A stretch of DNA of 64,000 nt from Stenogyne calaminthoides (lineage: Eukaryota; Streptophyta; Magnoliopsida; Lamiales; Lamiaceae): the NCBI GenBank assembly GCA_037126765.1, contig JBBCBC010000056.1:496001-560000 (forward strand), in the 5' to 3' direction. Below are positions 34,351-45,583 of the stretch, piece by piece (the first letter of the stretch is position 1; each line of letters starts with the position of its first letter). The notes beneath the pieces were generated by a model. It had not been told where the DNA came from, did no database searches, and saw nothing but the letters and a program-made list of their open reading frames with translations. The position numbers and the translations under genes are program-made.

Positions 34351-35944
34351 TTGGTGCCATCCAAGTCGGTTCCCAAAACTCCCAAAGAATTGTGGACCGG
34401 GCCCAAGCCTAGTATGAGACACATGAGAATTTGGTGGTGTCCGGCCTACATGTTGGATAAGGAAGCCGGTAAATTGGATCCTCGATCAGAATTAAGGTTG
34501 TTTGTAGGATACCCCGAGGGAACAAAAGGGTGTATGTTCTATGGTCCCGAAGATCAAAAGGTGGTCATAAACACACACTTTAGATTTTTGGAAGAAGACT
34601 ATATGAACGAAAGAGAACCCAGAAGTAAGATTACCTTAAATGAGCTAAGAGGGCAAACCTCAATGCCAACTGTACAAGATGATATACCAAACGACACGCT
34701 TTCACAACTGGAGCCTCGTTGTAGTGGGAGGGTTGTAAGACAGCCCGAGAGATTCATGAGAATAGGAGAGTCCTCGGACTTGATTCCCGGACAAGATGAA
34801 TCAGACCCATGGACATATGACGAGGCACTCCGAGACAAGGATACAGATTCTTGGCAAACAGCAATGAAAGCCGAAATGGGTTCTATGTTTCATAACAGAG
34901 TGTGGGAGCTAGTCGAACCACTTAATGGGGTCAAACCCATTGGTTGCAAGTGGGTGTACAAGAGAAAAAGAGGACCGGACGGGAAGGTGGAAACCTTCAA
35001 AGCAAGACTAGTGGCGAAAGGTTATACTCAGAAAGAAGGGATCGATTATGAGGAAACTTTTTCGCCAGTAGCCATGCTTAAGTCTATCCGTATTCTCTTA
35101 TCGATTGCTGCACATCTCGACTTTGAAATCTGGCAAATGGATGTCAAGACAACTTTCCTTAACGGAAGTCTTGATGAAGAGATCTATATGCAACAACCCC
35201 AAGGCTTCATTGAAAAAGGCCAAGAACACCTAGTTTGTAAGCTCAAGAAGTCCATTTACGGACTCAAACAGGCATCCAGAGCTTGGAACCAATGTTTTGA
35301 TCATGTTATAAAGTCTTATGGGTTCGATCAAAATGAGTTTGAAAGTTGTGCGTATAAAAAGCGTGTCGGAACTGCATTGGTATTCTTAGTACTATACGTA
35401 GATGACATTCTGATCATCGGGAACGATGTAAAGGTGTTATCAGACGTAAGGGCATGACTTTCAAAACAGTTTGATATGAAAGACTTAGGGGAAGCCGCAC
35501 ACATCCTTGGGATCAAGATCACTCGAGATGGCAAGAAAATGATGATAGGTTCGCAAGCTTCATACATAGACACTGTCTTGAAACATTTCAGCATGCAAGA
35601 TTCCAAGAAAGGCTTCGTACCTTTCAGACATGGAATCCATCTATCTAAGAAAATGTCCCCTAAGACGCAAAAGGAGATAGATGACATGAAAGGTATTCCT
35701 TATGCTTCGGCTGTCGGAAGTCTTATGTATGCAATGCTGTGTACGAGACCAGATATCTGCTTTGCCGTTGGCATGGTGGCGAGATATCAAAGTAACCCGG
35801 GGAAAGAGCATTGGACGACAGTTAAAAACATTCTGAAGTATCTGAAAAGAACTCGGGATAGAATGTTAATTTATCAGTCAGATAGTCCAATCCCCATCGG
35901 CTACACGGACTCGGATTTCCAATCAGACTTAGATTCCAGAAACT
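34351..35944 (+). pseudogene. E3 integrase C-terminus, RT and partial RNase H
   Basis: The longest copia frame in the window (368 codons to 35457). ELWTGPKPSMRHM and GYPEGTKGCMFYG are followed by RT with CKWVYKRKRGPDGK, QMDVKTTFLNGSLDEEIYMQ, YGLKQASRAWNQC and LYVDDILIIGND. It stops at TGA 35455-35457, where relatives have Trp (RAWLSKQFDMK). The next frame holds FDMKDLGEAAHILGIKITRD and the start of RNase H, TDSDFQSDLDSRN, and breaks off at 35944. The last 20 or so bp before the LTR piece are filler containing CTGCCTCAG. Confidence 0.9.
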
Positions 35945-35963
35945 ATCTGCCTCAGTTAGTGTG

Positions 35964-37741
35964 TTTAAATATGATCACGTATGATTGGTAACTATTGCTT
36001 TGACTTATCATGGGTAGAGAATCAACGAGATTCAATACTTTTTATCTTGGGCAATATTATTGGTCACATGTGATTGCTAAGATTTAATACAAAGAATCGT
36101 GTGCAAGTACGCTTGTTTGATTTGCCCCCTTGGGAGGTTCATAAGCTTTATCATACCAAATCTTGCAAGTGGAATTAGTTTCCGGTATGGATAATAATGT
36201 TGAACCGTTCCTTGACCAAGGATAAAAGATATTAATTAATGGAAAGCTATTTCAGTGGCTTGAATTAATTAATGGGCTAGATAATCTTAAACACGGGAAA
36301 TAATGACCGGGAGCCATATTGACTGTAATATGGATTAAGATGGATAGTGCAATATTAATTATGTAGTGGGATTAATTAATATTTATGGGCTTGAATAATA
36401 TTGTGGCTCAATATTAGATATTCAAGGTCCATTAGAAGACCCAATCTTAATTCTCCTAAAGGCCCCCTGAATAGCCCAACATATAGTCCAATAACTGAAA
36501 AAGGTGATTAAAATAAAATAAATATTGTTGCTTATTTATCCAATTAATTTCGAAAATTATGGATGAGTTGGGAGAAAGATTTTCTTTGAATTATGTTATG
36601 GAATGAAGATATGTATTCTTGGAATACAAGATTATCTCATTAAATTCAAGAAATCTCCCACTTGGTTATCTATAATAAGAATTTCGAAATATTTGAAAAT
36701 AAATGGCAAGAAAGATTTTCTTGATTTTCTTGAAAAGATATTATGGAAGATATGTATTTCTTGAAATACAAGAATATCTCATAAATTCAAGAAGATCCAA
36801 ATCTTGGATTCTTGGCACCCTATATTTTCGAAAACTCCATAAAATAGAGTAGGTGGGATTTTTGTGGAATATTATAATTATGAGAAAAAGAATATAGGAG
36901 ATATATTCAAGATTTCTTGGAGATCAAGAAAAGATTTTCCCACATTGTTTTATCACTAAAAATTCGACCACCTCATGCTATATAAATAGGGGATGATTCT
37001 TTCATTCCCAAGTACAATTCCATGTGCTGGAAAAATTAGTAAATCCACAAAGGTGGTGCAACATAATTTATTTTCCTTTTGTTAATTGTCCACAAGTGTC
37101 CTTCCACCGGATAGTAGAACAAGGGCTAAGGGAATACTTGGGAAGTCCTTTCGGTTAGTCTATTCAGCCACACCGTTGCCATCCCAAGAGGTACGTTCAC
37201 GTAAACTCATAGAATTCCGCATGCGTAGGTTTTACGTGAATTATTATATGCATGATATGTTGTTGGATTATTATTTAAATTAATATATGATTAATTCATG
37301 CTAGTAATAATTATAAGAATTAAATTTGTATTTAAATATTCATTCCGAATAGATCTGTGCAACTTATTCCCCAACAACTGGTATTAGAGCCACGGTTTCG
37401 GGCTCTGAATTATTTAAATTGTAATTTAATTCGTTGATATTAAATTTGAAATTGAATAGTAGAATTGCTAGATCTGTTTTGTAGGTATCCAATTGTCATG
37501 GAATTTAATGTGTTTATTTATGCATGCATATAAATTGTGGTTTTTAATTCGATTCGTTCGGATTCATTTTGCCTCGTGAGAAAATCCACGAGTAGATTAG
37601 GATTTGTTTGATTTGATTAATGCAATAGACTAGTCTAGATCTAGGTTTATTTATTTTTTGTAAATAAATTGTAACCGGATCGAAAACGAGGACGGAGACG
37701 AAGAATTAAAGGACAAAATCCAGAACCGGGCGTAGGCGGCG
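35964..37741 (+). repeat. E3: 5'-truncated LTR, PBS and leader start
   Basis: The LTR part 35964-37376 (about 1.4 kb) ends TTATTCCCCAACA. It is followed by the PBS TGGTATTAGAGCC at 37379-37391 and leader to about 37741 (GTAACCGGATCGAAAACGAG, like E1 and E2). An LTR followed by a PBS is a 5' LTR, yet it stands 3' of a pol gene, so it comes from another copy or from a head-to-tail recombination. Confidence 0.8.
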
Positions 37742-38662
37742 TAGGAGAATTATGATTGGACCTTCTAATGGACCTTGAATATCTAATATTGAGCCACAAT
37801 ATTATTCAAGCCCATAAATATTAATTAATCCCACTACATAATTAATATTGCACTATCCATCTTAACCCATATTACAGTCAATATGACTTCCGGTTATTAT
37901 TTCCCGTGTTTAAGATTATCTAGCCCATTAATTAATTCAAGCCACTGAAATAGCTTTCCATTAATTAATATCTTTTATCCTTGGTCAAGGAACGGTTCAA
38001 CATTATTATCCATACCGGAAACTAATTCCACTTGCAAGATTTGGTATGATAAAGCTTATGAACCTCCCAAGGGGGCAAATCAAACAAGCGTACTTGCACA
38101 CGATTCTTTGTATTAAATCTTAGCAATCACATGTGACCAATAATATTGCCCAAGATAAAAAGTATTGAATCTCGTTGATTCTCTACCCATGATAAGTCAA
38201 AGCAATAGTTACCAATCCCACGTGATCTTATTTAAGGAACGAAGATTAAGAAATAATGAACCACTGAGGTCTAATTCTTCCTTGTTCAGTTCTGAAGAAT
38301 TTGTCCTCCCATAGGTCCTATTCAGTGCATCAATCATGCACTAGTGTAATCTCTTGGTCAAGACAAGTCAATTTGAGCCTTACACTTCAACCTTTCACGA
38401 TGGGTTGTTCATTTCCATCTAGGTCGTGAATGACGTACTTTTAGTTACAAGAGACTGTTAATTTAATCTTCTGTGATCTGGTATCACTAAATTAACTACA
38501 ATGTAACACGTACGACTTATTGAACAGTTATGCAGTAAATATATGCAACATTCGATAATATTTAAAGCATCAGTGATAAACAATTTATTTCAGTAAATAA
38601 GTCTGAAAATTCAGTATTGATTATACAAAGTAAAAAGCATACTTTCCAGTATAATCCCAACA
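37742..38662 (-). repeat. Inverted LTR 5' half (about 920 bp)
   Basis: Reverse complement of the first half of the family LTR. It starts at TAGGAGAATTATGATTGG and ends AGTATAATCCCAACA, the LTR terminus, directly against E1 sequence. It overlaps in content with 35990-36455, so the two form an inverted repeat of about 460 bp around a 1.3 kb spacer. Confidence 0.82.
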
Positions 38663-38737
38663 ATTACCTCAGATGAATTAAAAGGGCCATCTCCTATACC
38701 AACTGTACAAGTTGACATACCAAGCGTCACACGTACA
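38663..38737 (+). pseudogene. E1 right fragment (75 bp of the integrase-RT linker)
   Basis: ATTACCTCAGATGAATTAAA to GTACA matches the E2 sequence after CCAACA at about 23005-23080, so it continues E1 across the E3 insertion. It is cut after GTACA by E6. The rest of E1 (RT, RNase H, 3' LTR) is not in the window. Confidence 0.8.
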
Positions 38738-38996
38738 TGTTACCTGTATAAGTACACACTTTGGAAATTATAGTATAAATAGGCCTATATGGCCACACTT
38801 GTAAAGGGTTGAAAACTTAGACTCTTAAGCACTAATATTAAACAGAAATACCTGGCTTGGATGCCCCCGGACGTAGTCTTGTTCATAAGACGAACCGGGT
38901 CATCAATTTCTTGCTCATTTACATGTTCTTGATCGACCATAATCTACAAATAACACAGAATTATTGTTATGTTGGCCTAAATATAAACCAACCACA
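38738..38996 (+). repeat. E6 5' LTR, about 259 bp (possibly 5'-shortened)
   Basis: Taken from TGTTACCTG to CCAACCACA, just before the PBS. A TATA box TATAAATA is at 38774-38781. It shares CTGGCTTGG-ATGCCCCC and GACGAACCGGGTCA with the E5 LTR end, so they are related. Only 36 bp precede the TATA box, so the left end may be truncated; the boundary is uncertain. Confidence 0.55.
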
Positions 38997-39001
38997 ATAA
39001 T

Positions 39002-39020
39002 TGGCGCCGTCTATGGGAAC
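39002..39020 (+). promoter_or_regulatory. E6 primer-binding site
   Basis: TGGCGCCGTCTATGGGAAC, 5 bp after the LTR end: the TGGCGCC-type Ty3 PBS. The exact tRNA was not computed. Confidence 0.7.
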
Positions 39021-39080
39021 TTTTATGTTGAATTGTTCCTAAATTCTTAAGAAGACCCACTCGATATCATTCATTTGACA

Positions 39081-39139
39081 ATGATGATCAATCAAGGTAA
39101 TGCTACCGGACACGAAACAGACGCCCGCGATGGTGTTGT
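39081..39139 (+). pseudogene. E6 gag, first codons before the E4 insertion
   Basis: ATG at 39081 opens a frame of about 20 codons (MMINQGNATGHETDARDGV) to the E4 junction. The reading continues after E4 as VEASLSSQ at 61064. The junction copies are GTTGT on the left and GTCGA on the right. An original GTCGA with two later changes on the left fits the frame. Confidence 0.65.
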
Positions 39140-40965
39140 TGTTGGGAAATTAGGGGTACCGGGATCTATTCGAGGTGAATTTAAATACATATTTAAATTA
39201 ATCAATTAATTACTAACATGTATTAATCCTAATTCAATTCAACATAATAATTAATAAGCAAATAAACATCAAGCGTACATGTATTTCACGTAAAACCTAA
39301 GCATGCGGAATCTAGGAATTACATAAATACTAACCTCTCGTAGAGACAACCGCTGAGACGATGGATCAACCCAAAGTGCCTTCTCAAATATGTCCCACGT
39401 CCACGAACGCAATCCGGTGGGAGGATTATCAACGAACGATTTTAATCTTTAAAAGAAAAGAAATTTTTTTGGCTACCACCTTTGTGGATTTCTAATTTTT
39501 CCAACACATGTAATTGCACACTCACAATTGCAGTTTTTCGAAAATACACAGTCTGTCGACGTTTCAAAATATTTGATATTTTATCGACGCTTATATTTTT
39601 CCGAAAAATCAATTTTCGTGTTGTGTTGGGGATGAAAAACTCATCCCCTATTTATAAGACAAGGGGTGGACGAAAATTTAGGTCTAGTTGGGCATTGGGA
39701 AATTTCTTTGCTTCTTTCTCAAGATACAATCTAGAATATATCCAATATATTCTATTTCCCAAAATATCTCCCAACAAAATTTCCTCCTCCTTTATTGTTC
39801 AATATTTTCGAAAATATCATATGAAATAGGAAGAAATAAGATCTTTTTCATTTCTTGAATTTATGGGATAAACTTGTATCTCAAGAATACTTATTCCATA
39901 AGATCTTTCCTAGAAAATCAAGAAAAATTCTTTTTCTCTTTCCTACTCAAATTTTCGAAATTATTGTGGAAAAATAAGCCAAAATATTTTCTTCTCCTTT
40001 TCATTAATTGGACTTTAGTTTGGGCTATTTGAAGGCCTTTAAGAGAATTAAGATTGGACCTCCAATGGACTATGAAGTTTTAATATTTAGCCAAAATATT
40101 ATTCAAGCCCATTAATATTAATTTACTCCACTATAAAATTAATATTGAACTATACATCTTAACCCACATTACAACTTCACAATAATATAGCTCCCGGTCA
40201 TTATTTCCCGCGTTTAAGATTATCTGAGTCCATTAATTAATTAAGCCACTGAACATACTTTATATTAATTAACATCTTTGTCGTTGGAGTAAAGACAGCT
40301 CAACATTATTATCCATACCGAAAATAAATTTCCACTTGCAAGATTTGGTATGATAAAGATTCTGAGCCCACCAAGGAGACAAATCAAGCAAGCCGTACTT
40401 GCACGCGATTCTCCGTATTAAATCTTAGCAATTGTCGTGTAATCAATAATATTGCCCAAGATACAAGGTATCGAATCACATTGATTCTTTTCCCATTATA
40501 AGTCAAAGCAATAGTTATTAATTTCACACGATCCTATTTAAGGAACGAAGATTAAGAAATAACGAACCACTGAGGTCTAATTCTTGTATATTCAGTACCG
40601 AAGAATTTATCCTCCTATAGGTCCTTTTCAGCGCATCAAGATGCACTAGTGTAATCCCTTGGTCAAGACAAGCCAATCCGAGCCTTACACTTCAACCTTT
40701 CATGATGGGTTGTTCATTTCCATCTGGGTTGTGAATTTGTACTTAGTCACGAGGAACTGTTAATTTGATCTTCTGTGATCTGGTATCACCAAATTAAATA
40801 CAGCGTAACACGTACTGACTTTATCGAATGGGTATGCAATAAATATATATAACATTCATTCATATATAATGCAGCATGTGATAAATAATTTATTTCAGTA
40901 AAATAAATAAGAAATTCAGTTTGGTTATACAAAGTAAAAACATACTTTTCAGTATAACCCCAACA
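39140..40965 (-). repeat. E4 3' LTR (1826 bp)
   Basis: In + orientation it starts TGTTGGGAAATTAGG and ends AGTATAACCCCAACA. It is followed by the reverse-complement PPT ATCTCCCACTTATACTC. It matches 59240-61063 almost throughout. Confidence 0.9.
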
Positions 40966-41090
40966 ATCTCCCACTTATACTCAAAGTCTGCTTTTAAGTA
41001 TACTACAATATGTCTCGTGTTCTATGTGACATCTAATGTCACCCCACACGAACCAAATAATATTTCTCCCACTTATACTCAAAGCAGATT
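40966..41090 (-). other. E4 polypurine tract and duplicated copy
   Basis: On the minus strand, TTTGAGTATAAGTGGGAGA occurs directly next to the LTR (40966-40985). A second copy lies about 95 bp upstream in the element (41065-41084), overlapping the pol stop codon. E2 has the same arrangement. Confidence 0.7.
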
Positions 41091-42682
41091 GGCAATGCTC
41101 TTGACATCCATTCCTTCCACATGTCTCTCGAATGTGCTCTGAGGCAGACCCTTTGTGAATGGATCTGCTAGGCTGTCTTCAGATGCAATCTTTGCCACCT
41201 CTATGTCTCCTCTCTTAACGATTTCTCGTATAAGATGGTATTTTCTTTCTATGTGTTTGCAGGCCTTGTGGGCTCTCGGTTCCCTAGAATTTACAACTAC
41301 TCCGGCGTTATCACAGTAAACCGTGATCGTGCTGGGCAAATCCGGAATGACGTCCAAGTTCACTAGGAAGTTCTTTAGCCAAACCGCTTCTTTCGCTGCT
41401 TCACAAGCAGCTACATATTTGGCTTCCATAGTAGAATCGGCGATGCATTTCTGCTTAACGCTTCTCCATTCATGGCTCCTCCCCCCATGCAAAACACACT
41501 ACCCGAGGTTGACTTTCTGGAGTTTATATCTGATTGGAAATCTGAGTCCGTATAACCGATGGGGATTAGAGTGTCCGATTGATAGACCAACATTCTGTCC
41601 CGTGTCCTCTTCAAATACTTCAAAATGTTCTTAACCGCAGTCCAATGCTCTTTTCCGGGTTACTTTGATATCTTGCAACCATTCCTACGACGAAGCAGAT
41701 ATCCGGTCTCGTGCACAACATCGCGTACATGAGGCTTCCCACAACCGAAGCATAAGGGATGCCCTTCATGTCATCTATTTCCTTTTGTGTCTTGGGACAC
41801 ATTTCCTTGGATAGATGGATTCCATGTCTGAAAGGTACAAAGCCTTTCTTGGAATCTTACATGCTGAATCGCTTCAAAACGGTATCTATGTATGAAGCTT
41901 GCGAAAGCCCGATCATCCTTTTCTTGCGATCTCGAGTGATCTTAATCCCTAGGACGTGACCGGCTTCTCCCAAGTCCTTCATATCAAACTGTTTTGACAG
42001 CCATGCCCTTACGTCTGACAACATCTTTACATCGTTCCCGATGAGCAGAATGTCGTCTACGTATAGTACCAAGAATACCAAGGCAGTTCTGTAACTCCTT
42101 TTATACGCACAACTTTTGAAACTGTTTTGATCAAAATTGTAGGATTTTATAACTTGATCAAAACACTGATTCCAAGCACGGGATGCCTGCTTCAGCCCAT
42201 AAATGGACTTCTTTATCTTGCAAACCAGATGCTCTTGGCCTTTTTCAATGAAGCCTTCAGGTTGTTGCATATAGATTTCTTCATCAAGACTTCCGTTGAG
42301 GAAAGCTGTCTTGACATCCATTTGCCAGATCTCAAAATCTAGATGCGCAACAATCAACAAGAGAATTCAGATGGACTTGAGCATGGCTACGGGCGAAAAA
42401 GGTTTCCTCATAGTCGATCCCTTCTTTCTGAGTGTACCCTTTCGCCACGAGTCTCGCTTTAAAAGTTTCAACCTTCCCGTCCGGTCCCCTTTTTCTCTTG
42501 TATACCCACTTGCATCCAATAGGTTTTACCCCATTAAGTGGTTCGACTTGCTCCCACACTTTATTGTGATCCATTGAACCCATCTCGGCTTCCATTGCTG
42601 TTTGCCAAGATATCGCATCCTTGTCTTGGATCGCCTCGTTGTAGGACCATGGATCTGATTCTTCTCCCGAGATCAAGTCCAA
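41079..42682 (-). pseudogene. E4 RT and RNase H (broken)
   Basis: Minus-strand frames 42682-42332, 42360-41857, 41802-41620, 41623-41411 and 41492-41079 join with frameshifts. RT: ESDPWSYNEAIQDKDA, CKWVYKRKRGPDGK, QMDVKTAFLNGSLDEEIYMQ, YGLKQASRAWNQC and the catalytic LYVDDILLIGND. RNase H: GYTDSDFQSDINSRKSTSG, ADSTMEAKYVAACEAAKEAVW and HKACKHIERKYH. The C terminus reads DPFTKGLPQSTF and VKSIANLL. Confidence 0.9.
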
Positions 42683-44110
42683 GGACTCTCCGATCCCTAA
42701 GAATCGCTCAGGTTATCGGACAACCCTCCCACTAGACGAGGTTCCGATTGTGTAGGTGTGACGTGTGGTATGTCTTCTTGTACAATTGACAATGGAGTTG
42801 GCCCCTTAAGTTCTTCAAAGGTAATCTCACTTCTAGGCTTTTTATCGTTCATATAGTCTTCTTCCAAAAATCTAAAGTGCGTACTGATTACAACCTTTTG
42901 ATCTTCGGGACCATAGAACATGCATCCCTTCGTTCCTTCGGGGTATCCTATAAACAACCTTAATTCTGAACGTGCATCCAATTTCCCAGCTTCCCTATCC
43001 AACACGTATGCCGGACACCCCCAGATCCTCATGTGTCCTAAGCTGGGCTTGCGCCCTATCCACAACTCCCTAGGGATTTTTGGAACCGGTTTGGATGGCA
43101 CTAAGTTCAGAATATAAGCCGTTGTTTGTAAGGCGTGACCCCAAAATGATTTTGGTAAATCCGCATAACTCATCATTGATCTTACCATTTCTAGAAGCGT
43201 CCTGTTTCTTCGTTCTGCAACCCCATTTTGTTGAGGGGTACCGGGTGCAGTCAACTGGGATGCAATCCCTTCATCCGACAGGTAATTCAAGAATTCATCG
43301 CTAAGGTATTCGCCTCCACGATCGGATCGTAGAAACTTGATACTCTTTTCCTTATGATTCTCTGTTAGAGCCTTAAATTCTTTGAATTTATCAAAGGTCT
43401 CAGATTTATGCTTCATTAGGAAAATGTATCCATGGCGTGAGTAATCACCGATAAACGTAACGAAATACTCGTAGCCACCTCTTGCTTTGATTTGCATTGG
43501 ACCACATACATCGGTGTGAACGATCTCCAACATTTCTTTAGCTCTAAGCCCCTTGGCTCCAAATGCCCTCTTGGTCATCATACCCTCCAAACATGATTCG
43601 CAAGTCGGAAATGGTTCAATCAGGAGAGACTCCAATGAACCATCTTGGTCCAACCTTTGGATCCTTTTTGGATTAATATGACCTAATCTTAGGTGCCAAA
43701 GAAGTGTCTCGTTCACATTGGTCGAACGTTTCCTTTTGCTTGAAATAGTAGATGAGTTATAGGATGCATTGTGTGTGTGGTGTGCACCATTAATATAGAG
43801 ATTGTTATGTAAAGTTCCATGACAGATAACCACATCGTTACGCAAAACAGTAACATGTTTAAAACGAACAGAATATCCATCAGCAAATAGTTTTGAAACA
43901 GAAATGAGGTTTTTGCGAAAACAGGAACATTAAGAACATCTCTTAAAATTACTCTTGTCTTCAAAAGACAATTGCACGTCTCCCACTGCTTCAGCTGCCA
44001 CTCTCGTTGCATCGCCTAGCGTGATGAGGATCTCATTTTCACTAAGTTGTCGAGTTCGCTTGAACCCGTGAAGTAAACATGATTAGTGGACCCCGTATCC
44101 ATTACCCACG
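42683..44110 (-). pseudogene. E4 protease and integrase
   Basis: Integrase is one open frame of 382 codons (43845-42697): LLWHLRLGHINPKRIQRL, CESCLEGMMTKRAFGAKG, HTDVCGPM, RSDRGGEYLSDEF, PGTPQQNGVAERRN and GYPEGTKGCMFYG. It is the best-preserved copia integrase here, with all three acidic catalytic residues. Its protease, upstream at about 43850-44110, is frameshifted. Confidence 0.9.
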
Positions 44111-44791
44111 AATGGGTAACATACGCCGCTAAACAATTTTCAATAATTAGTGCTGAGAATTACCTTTCTTTCCGGCCCTTTTGGGGTTAGAACAAACTTA
44201 CCTTCAATTTCCTTTTGCAGTTAAAACACTTCCTCTTTGGATTTTTCCTCGACACCACCAGCATTCCTCATCTTTGTTGGGGTTATATCCCATCAATCTT
44301 ACCATTGCCCTTGACAACAGTTGAGTTCGATTGCTTATGGCTTTTGGTCCTTTTCTTCTTCTTGCCTTCCCTTGGCCTAGAAGATGAAGACAGACCACTT
44401 GCCATCAAAGCTTGATTTTTTGTGCTCCATCAATGTCCGAGACCAAAGCTTGCAACAAATCAACTAGTGAGGCCAAATTGCTCAAAAAATTTTGGACAGA
44501 GATTGGAGTACCAAAGAACCTCAAGTTTGTTCAGATGGGCCATCAATTCTGAGGACGTAATCCCTTACGGGATTGCCCTCCACCATTTTTAGCGACGATT
44601 TCTCTCGCAAGGTGATCTGACGAGCCCCGCATTTTTGAATTTTCAGTTGGCTCATCTGATTTTTGGTATGTCAAGAATCCACTTATGCTTTTGTGAAGTT
44701 AGGACAATCATAACTTTTCGTTTCCAATCAATATAGTCTCCTATTCTATTGACTTTAAGTATATAAACAGTGGATTAAAAGGTTGCGACAT
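44111..44791 (-). pseudogene. E4 gag (heavily degraded)
   Basis: The minus-strand ATG at 44791 in context TTTTAGTTCAGCATGTCGCA matches the E2 gag start. The body is recognisable only in scraps and the knuckle is unrecognisable. Sequence such as GTTGGGGTTATATCCCAT near 44280 may be an added LTR scrap. Confidence 0.7.
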
Positions 44792-45583
44792 GCTGAACTA
44801 AAACAAACACACATCTTGTATCAATATCTGGATCGATACAAGATTATCACATAATTCGATCACATGATTCATATTGAAATCTCAAAAAAAATATGAACAT
44901 GCATTAGCCAACATCTCAAAACAGTTTTAAATGAGCCTCTTGAGATGGTCATCATTTAAATCACATTCAAGCAGGTTACAAACAAGAACAGTTACAAACC
45001 TTTAATTTTAAAAAAAATTAATAGTTGGCTCCCACTTGACCAATATAAAATTGATAGGGACTTCGGCGAAGTATATGCATATCAATTTTATACCTAAGTA
45101 ATAACCATGATTAAATACAAAATTACTACTTAGTTTTGATCGAGCCTCTTGGGAGGGTCATCGTCGCCATTAATAATTATTCACAATCATCCATTTTGAG
45201 AATTTATTCATGTGAAAGCTATCTTTTGGCCGTCCCTTAGGGGAATTTCTCCAAAAGAATTCACAAATAAATAAATCATGGAGGTCAAAATTAATTTGAT
45301 TCAAAACCGAATTAATTATTAAAACATACTTAGTAATTTTTGAATTTGAGATTTTTCGTTGGACAATTCTCATGCAAACACATTTAAACAAATTAAATAA
45401 AGCATAAGAAAATACAACAATAAATCAAGCATAACAGAAAAATAAACATAATGGGCACAAATTATCCAACTGTCATGGTTTGATTCTTCTTGGCTTGATT
45501 TATGAAGAAACGTCATCTTGAATTTCTCCCACTCGTTCATCTCGAAAAGAACCCCGTCTCGAAATGCCGCGCCAAGTAGCTCG
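44792..45583 (-). other. E4 leader, gag-proximal part
   Basis: Candidate intron 44798-45329 (532 nt; GTATGT donor read on the minus strand, TTTTAG acceptor). The 49-nt two-tier hairpin is at 45044-45092 with inner loop GCC. GATGAACGAGTGGGAGAAAT lies near 45525-45545. The leader is cut at 45583 by E5. Confidence 0.6.

Larger units (their letters stand above)
31408..38662. mobile_element. E3, rearranged copia composite inside E1
   Basis: Three same-family pieces: a + strand leader-gag-pol (31408-35944) lacking its 5' LTR; a + strand LTR-PBS-leader piece (35964-37741) lacking the LTR start; and an inverted LTR half (37742-38662) ending in the normal TGTTGGG terminus. E1 sequence flanks both sides (CCAACAA to 31407, ATTACCTCAG from 38663). 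The right end is a proper LTR end; the left end is truncated, so the target duplication is lost. The order does not fit a single insertion and needs at least one deletion plus one inversion or recombination. Confidence 0.75.

Noticed and set aside
39482..39829. 115-residue frame, with a near-identical copy at 59582-59929
   Set aside because: Its repetition only reflects the two LTRs of E4. It lies antisense to the LTR over the TATA region and has no domain.
40786..40974. Short minus-strand frame in E4's 3' LTR
   Set aside because: LTR sequence with no conserved counterpart in the 5' LTR frame.
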